Shown piece after piece: positions 1 through 13,000 of a stretch of 64,000 nucleotides of DNA; position 1 is the first letter of the stretch, and each line of letters begins with the position of its first letter. Source of the stretch: Owenia fusiformis (Eukaryota; Annelida; Polychaeta; Sabellida; Oweniidae); the NCBI GenBank assembly GCA_903813345.2, contig CAIIXF020000005.1, positions 10,047,375 through 10,111,374 on the forward strand. The letters run 5' to 3'. Under the pieces are notes generated by a model that saw nothing but the letters and a program-made list of their open reading frames with translations, did no database searches and was not told where the DNA came from. A program made the position numbers and the translations under genes.

Positions 1-1090
1 AACGTGATGCGGAAGTACGTGATTGTCAATTGCATCAATTGAAGGAACGAGTAAAAGTTTATATGATAAATTAGTATTGTAGTGATCAATGAGTCAACAG
101 GACAGTGCATTGAATATATCAAGTAATACCATTGAAAAACATCCCAGTAGTAACTTCATTTATTGATGTTGTTTTATGTATGTGCTACACACAAATACAC
201 ACCGCAAGGGAAACATTACACATAAATATACGAACCTACGTTCGTGCAGCTTATGAGTGACTTTTTAACCAAATCTAAAGTCGACAAAACTCGAACTCAA
301 AAGCTATAGAATCACAAGTATTATTAATGTATTGTTGTATTGGAAATCACGATTTATGTATTTCTGATACTTTCAGAATTATCAGTCAGCAATCACACGT
401 AATAAACTTACATAATAAATCCAGAATTCATATGTTAGCACTCAAAGCGCTGGCAATATTGGTAATTCAGCGTAGTTTTACATTAAGAGTCGATTCGCAC
501 GACCAATCAAATCGAGGCATTATGTATCACGTTTTCACCTGTGGTATATGTCATATTCACCTGCGGTATATGGCATATTCCGCAGGTGAGTATGATATAT
601 TCCAAAGGTAAGTATAGGGCATTCACTGTAATCAATGTATCGCATATTCACTGCGAAATATGCCATACTCAACTGCGGAATATGCCGATACTAATACATA
701 TAGTCTAACACGTGTTTCTTATCACAAGAAGCTACTCTAACTGACTCCCTTGGTCACATGATCTGAACAGTTATACTATTTGGGGGAATCAAACACCCAC
801 TGATCAAGAGATAGGGATGATGCTCCAATGTAATTTTATATTGTAAGTTTCATTTTTGAATGTTTAAAGGGTGCTTATCATTCTACAAATGACAATCAAC
901 ATAATACATTTGGCAAAATAATCACAATGATGGTGAAAGAAGGACGAGCATCCACTTATTACAATATCAAAATCCTTGAGTCCAAAATCAAAATGTGTTA
1001 TATCACAGCCCCACCAATCAGAAATGGTTGGGGTATTGTTTGAAATCCATTTTGGAGTTTGCCAAATCCGAAGCATAACTAATACATAAA
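1..1090. other. Non-coding flank, no gene seen
   Basis: No exon can be supported here. Around 535-680 there is a cluster of imperfect, partly palindromic copies of a short word (CACCTGCGGTATATG / GCGGAATATGCCATA), forming a small hairpin near 553-595. The missing 5' exon of the GMC oxidoreductase should lie upstream of, or hidden in, this stretch, but I found no signal-peptide-like reading frame joined to a plausible donor. Confidence 0.5.
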
Positions 1091-1091
1091 G

Positions 1092-4000
1092 TGGGTCACT
1101 TACCCTCCATTGTTATAGTTGGAGCAGGGTCAGCAGGTGCTGTTGTGGCGAGCAGACTGTCAGAAGACCCGAACATCAAAGTATTGCTCTTAGAAGCTGG
1201 AAGGGCATCTGATCCTCTCACAAAGGCTCCAGTGGGCTCCAAGTTTGTTCAACGTACCAAAATGGATTGGAATTACAAAACAGTTCCACAGAAGCACTGT
1301 TGCAAAGGGTTAGACAAATCGGTAAAATATTATTTTATTCAAATTCTAGAAATTCGTCCCTTCATCATGAATTCTTTAAAGGACACGGTATAGTATGGCA
1401 TTGATTTTGGACAGTCATATGTTACAATCATTACTTTCTCAATTTAAATACGGCATTTCTCATTAACACAATATGTTATCTTTCAAGTAAATTCTAAAAG
1501 ATGATAAAAATATAGCGATCGAACAATTCGAAAAATTATGAATAGGGACCCCATGTCAAATTTTGTTTTAAAATGTTTAACCTTTTACACAAACGAGGAT
1601 CGTCTTTATTAATTTTTATTGCACGAAAACATTATTCAACAAGGGGTCTAAAACTTCTTTAAATGGAGAATGGTATTCACTGTCTAGTTTTTGAAGATAT
1701 CAATTTTCGATGACCAAAATTATGCTGAAAACAATGGATAGTGTCAGTTTTCCCAATGGGAAAATAACATGTATTGTATTGTATATATTGTAAAAGTAAT
1801 GTTTACATAAAAATTATATATAAAAATGTTTACATGAACGAGAACATATAATATTCAAAACACTTAGGGTCCTCTTTTTAGAAAATATGCCTAACCTTTT
1901 TTAACAAGAATTTGCAAAGGAAGTAGTGCGCTCTCCATTATGACCTCCCCATGAAAAAAAATTAATTCATCTGATTTTTCAAAATGGGTATACTGCCTTT
2001 ATTATTACATATATATGCACACTAGTATCTTGTTGACATATATTCAGCACTGTATTGATGTATAGGCCACTTATTAGGGTCAAAATTCAATCATGAAGTG
2101 TAGAGGCATAGATTCCAAACCAGGAAGTATTTTTATGTCTATCAAAATCCATTTGCATCCTACGTATCCTTACAACTTATCCAAATATGTTACTAAATAA
2201 TGAAATATAATAGTATAACATTTGGTTTTACAAACTTGTATGATATTTGATAAGTGTAAAAGTTGTTTTTGGAGCATTTTTCTAGAGCCATTTTGTATGG
2301 AAAAAATGATAAAAAATGTACAATTTTTTAATTTAAAGTATGACCTGAATCGATTGCAAACTTCATATTTGCACATTTGATGAGATAAACCAATTGTATC
2401 ATATTGTGAAATTATTAAGTTTGCAAATCAGCTCATAGTGTATTTTTGGTATTTTTGTGATAATCAATGGAAACCAATGGCCTCTATTGGGATCTGCTGA
2501 TATCTTCATGTTCAGTCAATGATACACAGATCCACGTAAGTCAATACAACCTTACTGAACTAAATGGCCCCTATCTCAGCCTATGTGTGCCCGAGCACTT
2601 TAATATTTTCCAAAGAGTTATATGACATTGTTTTCTTTATGTTACACCTAAGAATTATTCATTTTGACCATTGGGGTATTTGCCATTAATTGCACCTCTT
2701 CCTTTGAATTTTACAGCTACTCAAATAATTTGCTTTCTTGTATCTGCTGCTCTTTACACAATGAAGTTTCCTTCATATATGCAGCTCAAGTCAGTTTCTA
2801 ATTATAATATTTTCGATTCTCTTGCAGAAAATATTAGAGTTATGAGTTCACAATGCACTGTTTTCTGCACTGATATCACACCGGACCATTTCAGAAAAGA
2901 TGCTCTGTTGATGTTTATTATGTAGCACATATATTTAGTGTCACATATTACCTACAAAAACTATATTTGTCAAATTATATCACAGGTTCCACAACTAGTT
3001 ACTTTGACGGAACGTCAATGTAACAAAATGGATGAACTTCTTGGATATGAGTGTTTTGGTTTTCTCGATTTAAACTTACGTATAAGTCATGTTGCGGATT
3101 ATCATTTTGTAGGGGCTTTTTGTTACATTGATGTTCCGTCAAAGTAACTAGTTGTGGAACAGTGAGGTTCATAGTTCAAACAAATATCAGATCTTAGCAC
3201 AGCTAACTTTACATCTTATAGATGAATAATGATCCTTAGCACTCCCCAAAAACTTTGGACTCTTGACACCTGACTATTTTTGATTGAATGTGTTATCTCT
3301 ACGTATGTAGTAACTCAACTTGGTCTAACATAATATAACAGATACAAACGTTGTTCTAATTCATCGGCTTAGTGTACAAAGGTTATACCTTTTTCTGTTT
3401 TTAGCTACAGAGTCCTACTGTAAGTGTAGTAGCCTTCTATATGAATCCCCCCGACAATACTTGCAAGACCAAATGTGAGATCCCAGAATGAGATTTATCA
3501 AATATATTATAGATCAATAAAGATAATATTATAGACAAATGAAGAGTCAACAATAATATGTTGCAAATTCAGAATACTCAACAGATTTTGTAAATGTGTA
3601 GTCTTGATCAAAATTACACAAAATTAAATGTTTCATTTTGTAGTCTTGATCAAAATTACACAAAATTAAATGTTTTCGCAGATTCTATATCAACGCAGAC
3701 ACAACTTGTCGAATTAATCGTCATGTGAAACATGGAGAAACATGGTTTTATGGTACATTGAATGAAATTGTTGTTGTCATCATTGGTTTTGTAGTTTTAC
3801 AAATTAATTGTTTATTGCATTTTTTGATAGACAACCTTACCTATATGATGACAAATGTAGAAGCAAATAAGAGCATGGACAGCACAAAAACTGGTTTAAA
3901 CAATAGAAGTCAAAGTGAACAGTATACAAAAAGACTTGAAAACATTGGAATTGAATATTAATTTGACACACTAACCTACTGATAACCTTGTATAAATGGT

Positions 4001-7000
4001 TCGATCCAATCTATGTTCCTAAATCCACCAACTTAGAGTACAAGGCACACACAGGGTGAACAATATCGTACCTAAAACATAGCCGTGTGAGCCTGATGAC
4101 ACAGAAAGCAAGATAGGTTAATCATTTCTAGAACTTCTTACTATGTAACATGTGTGAACATTTGAAGTAAATCCGTCAAGTGGTTTTCCTGGAATCTAAA
4201 AACTGCCAAGATGGCCGCCAGAATGCAAGATGGCCACCGAAAAGTAAATTAGCTCTAGAAGCTCTTACCATGTAACATGTGTGAACTTTGAAGTAAATCT
4301 GTCAAGTGGTTTTCCTGGAGTCGCGATGCCAAGATTTATCTAAAACTTCCAAGATGGCCGCCAGAATGCAAGATGGCCGCCAAAAAGTTAATCAGCTTTA
4401 GAACTTACCATGAAACATGTGTGAAAAGGAGCACGTAAGTTATCGCAAACAATTTCAAACGATTCTAAATTGAATTATGAATATTTTCTGATCATGAACA
4501 TAGGTGTATCTTTTAGATCCATTCATCATCTTCAAGAAACGTATATATAATGATAATTTAGTTAATCAGACCAAAGTGATATTAAAGGGGCAATGGACCA
4601 TTCAACATACTTTTTCAAAAATGCTGACCTAATTTTCACCAAAAATGCAACCTTTTATTATATTGTTGAATGCATAATTAGAATGTGCTTTGAGACATGT
4701 TCAAATTCCTAAAAGGAAAAGTTGATTGCTCCAGGGACTTTAAAGATACTGAATTTGGATGACCAAAATGAACTGAAACCAATGGATAGCATGAGATTTT
4801 TCAATGGAGAAATAACATGGGGAAGACTTATCTTAAAGCAATTAAGTTTTTCTTTCAAGAACTATTTGATACATCAAAATAAAGATAAATTGATCTAAAA
4901 GATAAACCTGTCTTCATTGTCAAAAAGTGGTCATAATCCAAACCTTCCGAAATTGTTTGCGATAACCTACGTGCTCCTTTGAAGTAAATCTGTCAAGTGG
5001 TTTTTCTGGAATCGCGATGAAAAGATTTATCTAAAAACTTCCAATATGGCCACCAGAATGCAAGATGGCCGCCGAAAAGTTAATCAGCTCTAGAACTTCT
5101 TACCATGTAACATGTGTGAAAATTTGAAGTATATTTGTTAAGTGGTATTCCTTTAATCGAAATGACAAGATTTATCTAAAAACTGCCAAGATGGCCGCCA
5201 GAATGCAAGATGGCCATCGAAAAGTAAATTAGCTCTAGAAGCTCTTACCATGTAACATGTGTGAACTTTGAAATAAATCTGTCAAGTGGTTTTCCTGGAA
5301 TCGCGATGACAAGATTAATCTAAAAACTTCCAAGATGGCCACCAGAATACAAGATGGCCGCCGGAAAGTTAAACAGCTCTAGAACTTCTTACCATGTAAC
5401 ATGTGTGAAAATTTGAAGTAAATCCAAGATGGCCGCCAGGATGCAAGATGGCCGCCGAAAAGTTAAACAGCTCTAGAACCTCTTACCAGGTAACATGTGT
5501 GAACTTTGAAGTAAATCTGTTCCTGGAGTCGCGATGAAAAGATTTATCTAAAAACTTCCAAGATGGCCGCCAGGATGCAAGATGGCCGCCGAAAAGTTAA
5601 TCAGCTAGAACTTCTTACCATGTTACATGTGTAAAAAGCAAGTAGTCCGTTCTCCATTATGATCTCCGCATGAAAAAAAATTAATTCATCTGATTTTTCA
5701 AAATGAATATACTGCCTTTATTATTACATATATACGCACACTAGTATCTTGACCTTGACCTATATTCAGCACTGTATTGATGTAAAGGCCACTTATTAGG
5801 GTCAAAATTCAACCATGAAGTGTAGAGGCATAGATTCCAAACCAGGAATTATTTTTATGCTTATCAAAATCCATTTGCATCCTATGCATCACTACATCTT
5901 ATCCAAATATGTTACTAAATAATGAAATATAATAGTATTATCTTTTATCTTTGGTTTTACAAACTTGTATGATATTTGATAAGTGTATAAGTTGTTTTTG
6001 GAGCATTTTTCTAGAGCCATTTTGTAGGGAAAAAATGATGAAAAAATGTACAATCTTTTAATTTAAAGTATGACCTGAATCGATTGCAAACTTCATACAT
6101 GTATTTTCACATTTGATTAGAAAAGCCATTTGTGTCATATTGTGAAATTATTAAGTTTGCAAATCAGCTCATAGTGTATTTTTGGTATTTTGGTGATAAT
6201 TAATGGAAACCAATGGCCTCTATTGGGATCTGCTGATATCCTCATGTTAAGTCAATGATGCACAGCCCATTGTAAGTCAATACAACCTTACTGAACTAAA
6301 TGGCTTCTATCTCAGCCTATGTGTGCCCGAGCACTTTAATATTTTCCAAAGAGTTATATGACATTGTATTCTTTATGTTACACCTAAGCATTATTCATTT
6401 TGACCATAGGGGTATTTGCCAATAAACGCACCTCTTCCTTTGAAGTAAATCCGTTATGGTTTTCCTGGAATCGTGATGACAAGAAAGTGAGACGCCGCCC
6501 GTCGCCCGTTAAGCTGACGATAATATCGTACCTTTTTAGGTACGATAAAAAGAGACAAGGTCCTAATCCATAACTTTTCAGAGAGTTGGGTTGATATTTT
6601 TATTATCATGGGCACTTCGCTTGAAAGAAGACATATTGTTTTGATAAAAAACACTGTATTTATGGCCAATGGTGAAACACATGACCGTCCAAAATCACTT
6701 GCCATATACTTTATCTGGTCCTTTATTGTATAATTTGACAAATGATATTGTTTTTCATCGGAAATAGAACAATGGCTGACTGATGTGGGGATTCTCCATA
6801 ATGTTAAAGTATATCACAATTACTGTATCATTTTTCGAATGAAGTTTCTGAAATGAAATTCCATATTTTGTAAATTGCAATTGCTGACCCAATCCATATT
6901 CCAATGCTTTTCAAATGTTGGTGTGTTTTTTAATATATATATTTATATATAATAAAATAATCCGCAATAAAGGCAGAGAAATTATTCCGACATGTTTTTT

Positions 7001-10000
7001 ATTTAAAAATCGTATACACTTATAAAACAAACATTTTATTAGTGCATATTGAACACCCTGTATAACTGTAAAATTACTCATTTTCATATTTTTGATTAAA
7101 GCAAAGTAAATGGACGCGTGGTAAAATACTTGGAGGCTGCAGTGCACATAACACCATGCAATACACACGTGGTAGTAAATATGACTATGATATGTGGGCA
7201 GAGCTTGGAAACACAGGGTGGAGCTACAAAGATGTACTTCCCTATTTCAAGAAATCTGAAACACAGCTTGATCCAAATCTAAGCAAATCTAGTAAGTTGG
7301 AATTCGGAAATATATCAATAAGGAAACGACAAACGACATAGTTAATGTAAAAAAGTCAGTGTGTAAAGATATCCGAATAGATACACCCTATGCAGACAGA
7401 TCGAATAAAATTACATTCGCATGATGCGAGACTCGACAATGTGCAGGAAACTAGAAACATTTTGACACCCATGTAACAAATTACCGCATTTTGAACAACT
7501 TCTTAACTAAATTATCGCGAAGTAACTCTACAAGCTAAGTATTGTTTGTGAATAGATATGAAGTTGTGCAGTATATTTTGTATGTTATAGAATATCATGG
7601 TACCTCAGGGCCTCTACAAGTATCGGGTGGTGATAAAGTTGAAGCTATACAGTATGTTTATGATGCAGCTGTTGAAGCTAACCTCAAGACTACAACGGAT
7701 TATAATGGCGAAGATCAATTGGGTTAATATAGATTTTCAGGATTTATTTTTGATTTTGAGAAGTGTGTATAGCACCATGTAAATCTATTCCTAAAAGAAG
7801 TTTAGAAACTCCATATGAGTTTTAGGCTAAGTTAAAGGCTGTTAATTCAACACAGTTAACCCCTTTAAGGAATAAGTAATTCATCGAGGGTGGCCAAAAT
7901 TAACTGAAAGCAATGGATCGCATGAGTTTTCCCTATGGGAAAATAACATGGGAAATATTGTTTTCCACTTTATCTAATCTAGGAATCACTTATTCCATTT
8001 AAAGGGTTAACTTTGTCTTAAAACGCAACATATTGATGATGCAACAAAAATTGAAAAACAGGGGTGGAAGGGGTTGAAAATCAGGACAACATTTCAGAAA
8101 AACATGTGGGTGGGTTGTTTGCATCTTCCCTGTCTCAAAGTTGAAATTATTTTATCATCTCTATGAGTGCTTTTCCTGAAGATAATGCATTGACCTAACA
8201 TATGCACCTGTTTAAATCCTAAGAAAATAGTCAAAATCCAACATATGACTGTCCGAAATCTGTTGCGATACTTCCCCCCCTCCTTTAGAATAGAAATAGC
8301 CAAGAGTATATGCTAAAAGTGTTAGCATTTTACCGTCTCGAAGGTATTTTGACCCAGTTTTGATGGCTTCCGAAAAGTATGCCCCGGCTGCTATGGTAAT
8401 TTAGAAAGCCAAAATTAAATGCTGCATCTTCAGCAAAAAATCTAAATCCATCTATTAAAAGTAACGCTTTTTGTCCATCCCCTACTTATTACATTGTGCG
8501 TTTAACCTTTTCCCAGGCTGGGACTTTACTCAGGTAAGTGTGGATGGCAATGGAGAGAGATCAAGCACTGCAACTGCCTTCTTAGAGCCAAATATGGACA
8601 GAAAAAATCTACATGTAGCAACACAAGCTCACGTTACAAAAGTAAGTACCTGCAGAAATTTGAAACTCTCCCATGAAAAATATTTTATGATGTTTCTATC
8701 AATTTTGATCATAAATTGATATTCAATAATATGGTAACAGGTTCTCATTAAAGGCAAGAAAGCAATGGGTGTGGCTTATGTAAGGGACTTGGTCAAGAGA
8801 AGTGTGAAAGCAAGAAAGGAAGTTATACTGTCAGGAGGTGCCATTGGATCACCTCACATTCTCTTGCTATCAGGAATAGGACCTAGGAAACATCTTGACG
8901 ACATAGGGGTAATAAGTTTCGTAGAATTATTTAAATTCATAGTTGTGTAGTGACGACAATTGGTAAATCTACAATGTGCTCAGTAACTATCAATATTCTT
9001 GGGTTTTGAAATAATCGATTCACAGAATAATATAAGTTTTATTTGCAAAGATGCATTTGATAACGTCGTGATATATTTGGAAGTGTCGATATGGCTGAAA
9101 GAGTTAGTCCGTTCTTTCTTAGATACCCGTTGTGGCAGACCTACCAGTTGGGGAAAACATGGAGGACCATCCTACAGCAGACATTCTGAATTTCTTTACA
9201 AAAGTTGACTCCATTACGGAAAAGAAAGTGAATTCTTTGCTTGAAACCTGGAAGTATAAACTCTTTGGAACAGGTTAGTTTATCAAATTGTGGTGTGTAT
9301 TTCTAAGTTGTTAAACATGCTTTTACTGAACAAATAACAATGAATAACTAGAAAAACAGCAACTCTACGGAGTAGCAAATCCCACCGAACAAAACCCATT
9401 TTGATAATTAGTGGCCATCTTGAAAATTTCATCTTAAACAGAGCACATCAGCTTCTAAAATTTATATCAAATCCATTCACTGCTATTTGAGATATCAAAG
9501 ATTACGTTTTATTACGAAGAAATAGTGGCCATTTTGAAGTGCAGCCACCATCTTGTTTACGAAAAAGAGTGGCCATTTTAAAATACAGCTGCCATCTTAA
9601 AACTTTCTTAAGTAGATCTCCTTTGTCCCTAGGTAGCAGCATATAAAATTCAAACCAAATTCGTTCACTGGTATAAGGTTTTTTACGAAAAATGGCAGCC
9701 ATTATGAAATTCAGCCGCCATCTTGAAAATTCTTTCTCAAACAGGGGCATGGCTACTGTGTTCCTAGGCATCAGCATATAAAATTTGAACCAAATCCGTT
9801 TACTGGTATTTTGGGGAAAATGACGGCCATTTTGAAATTCAGACACCATCTTGAAAATTCTTTCTCGAACAGAGCTACAGTGTCCCTTGGCTTCAGCAAT
9901 AAAATTTGAACTAAGTCCACTCACTAGATTTTGAGTTATCAAATATTACGATTTTGAACAAAAGTGGCGGTCATTTTGGAACTCAGCCGCCATCTTGAGA

Positions 10001-13000
10001 GTTCTTCCTCGAACAGAGCAACTATGTCCCTAGGCATCAGCATATTAACTTTGGATGAAATCCGTTCACTGGTATTTGAGTTATCAACGATTATGTTTTC
10101 TTGCAAAAATATGGCGCCCATTTTGAAAATCAGCAGCCATGATGAAAATCTCTTCTTGAATAAAAGCTCATTTGTCCCTAAGCATAAACATATAAAATAT
10201 GAACCAATCATAGATTACATTTTTACGGAGAATTGGCGGCCAGATTGAATTGAGTGGCCATATCCTTCTCGTGCAGAGGTCCTAAACCCATAAAGCATAA
10301 GCCTATGAAATTTGAATCAAATCCGTCAATCGGTATTTGAGTTATTGCCGGGACAGGCGGACAAACGGACGGATGAGCGGACGTCATTTTGTTACTGCTG
10401 CATCAGTGTCTTCATTCATATTCGTCGTCTTCTTTCTCAGGCGGACGGCTTTCCTATATCCCCCTCGAACTTCGTTCGGTGTAAATAATAAATGAATTCC
10501 TTCATGTTTATCTTTCACAGGTGTATGGAAGAATACAATGGTAAACCTGATTTACTTCATGAAATCTCCCTATCAGCCGGATGATCACAAATTTCCATAC
10601 ATCCAGTTCCACGTATATCCAGTATTATGGGGAAGTGACAAGGGAACCGATTATGCAAAAGACAACATCGGATATACCAATGAAGTACATAAATGTTGAA
10701 ATAAAGTATCAATTTTGCAATATACAGGGTGTCCCGAAAGTATGCCCCCCCCCCCTAGACAGACATATACCAGTGTCGTCATAGTATGTGTCATTTTAAA
10801 GCTTATGCAAAGTTACATTGATTCGCCAAGTATCATATGGTTCAACTCTCAAATGTGAAAAAATTACAGGCATTTTAAAAGCTAGTGTTTGGTCAAAATT
10901 GGGTTTAATTTTACACCAAATCACTAGTTAATGTGTCCTCCCGGGCCATCTTAACAGCAGCAATTCTTTTCGGGTCGGATGGATATTGAGTTGGAAAAAG
11001 AGAACGGTGAGGGTAGATACTCCATGGAAACTCTTCTAAAGTGCCTTAACAGGTTTTAAGAGGATCATAAAATTCCACAGCCCTATTTGAAGGCCTTTTA
11101 AGGTCATATCTGAAAAGAATTGCTGCTGTTTACATGGCCAAGGGGGGACACATTGACTAGTAATGTGGTGTAAAATTGAACTTTATTTTGACAAAACACT
11201 AAATTTTAAAATGACTGTAACTTTTTCCCATTTGAGAGTTGAACCATATGATACTTGGCGAATCAATGTAACTTTGCATAAGCTTTAAAATGATATATGG
11301 CACATACTATGACGACACTGGTATATGTCTGCCTAGGGGGGGGGGGGTCATACTTTCGGGACACCCTGTACATGTATATGACGCCCCACATTGTTGTTGA
11401 TTGATATTTTGCATCAGTTTATGTTTCAAGGTACCTCCAAACATGGATGTACTTGTGTCGGTTATGTTTTAATGCATTTTCACTTTTGAAATGCACTATT
11501 TCAATGTAATATCGGTTATGGATTGAACTGTTTCATTACAATTTCAGTTATGGAATGCACTATTTCAATGCACTTTCTCACTTATGGAATGCACTTTTAC
11601 TGATGGAATGCACTGTTTCAATACAATTTCACTAAAATAATGCACTATTTTGATGTACTTTCAGATATGGAATGCACTATTTTCAATGTACTGTCAGTTG
11701 TGCAATGAACTATTTCAATACAATTTCAGGTGTGGAATACATTGTTCCCAGATGAGCAACTCGATGGAAAAACTGGGATTAGTACTATTGTCATATTGCT
11801 CCATCCAGCAACAAATGGGACGGTTAGACTTCAGAGCACGGATCCATTCGACCACCCATTGATTGATCCAAACTTCCTTGAAAATTCAATTGATGTGAAA
11901 CATATTATGGCAGGTTGATAAGCAATATTAACTTAATCATTATAAATACTAAATTTTATAACATGGTTATGTCCAAAACATTTAAGAACCAGTGAAACAC
12001 TTTCAAAATAGCTAGACCAGCTGAATTGAAATCTAAATACAGGGTGACAACTAAGTTTGGATAAAACAATTATTGTAACAGTTATTATAGCAACATGATT
12101 AAAATGGCGTCGCGGGTCAATCAAAATTTGAATTTATTTATATTTGATTGATCCAAAAGTATGATTAATCACAATACCTTTTTGGTAAACATATTTCTGT
12201 GAATTTTATGTTTTCAAATATTTCTTTCTGCAGATAACATCTGTATGGTGATATAACAATATACTTTGCACTATTTTCGTATTATTCATTAGACTCGTCG
12301 AGTCACAATCGATGGCTCAAAAGATGTGGGAAGTTATCATCAATTGTAACCATGCTCCTTTCCACACCTCAGTTCAAACTACCCGTATTGCTTTTGAAGA
12401 ATTAGGGTTCACATAACTTGCTCATGTTCCATATTCACCAGATAAAGCACCATTTGATTCATTACATTTGGATGTTGAGGGCATCATATGAGTGGTCATC
12501 AGTTTGATCATTCTAATAAGAGGCTAATTTCAATGGATCAAGCCAGTCTTCAAGAAATAACAGGGGGAGTACTGGGAAACGTTTTTATGAACTAGGTTTG
12601 TCAACAACGCATATGCGTCCAGGCTAATGGAAACTATTATAAATGAAATGATCCTCTCAACACTGAATACCTCTGGATGAATGACTCATGACTGATGAAT
12701 GATGATGAAAAATGTGCTGACCCTCGGACCATTCTACTTTTTTTTATAATTACAATCAAATAAATTGTAGAAGTGAAAGACTGTCAATTCAGAATAAATT
12801 TGAACTAAATTGGTTGAGAAATATTGAAATGGACGATTAATTCCCAGAAGTTAATGATTACGCTGAATTGTATAATATTTTTTAAAAATTATATCATGTT
12901 TTAATACAGGAATAAAGGTTTGGACAGAAAAACTTGCCAAAACCAATACATTCAAAAAGGGAGGATTTGAAATGAATACGAATCATCACCCTTTATGTAA

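Noticed and set aside
327-611. 94-codon + strand frame
   Set aside because: No homology, no hydrophobic or basic start like a signal peptide, and it overlaps the palindromic word cluster.
9502-10248. Open frames of 90-146 codons on both strands in the 9.4-10.4 kb region
   Set aside because: They repeat the same peptide words with the 140-bp period of the tandem array; no homology or splice context.
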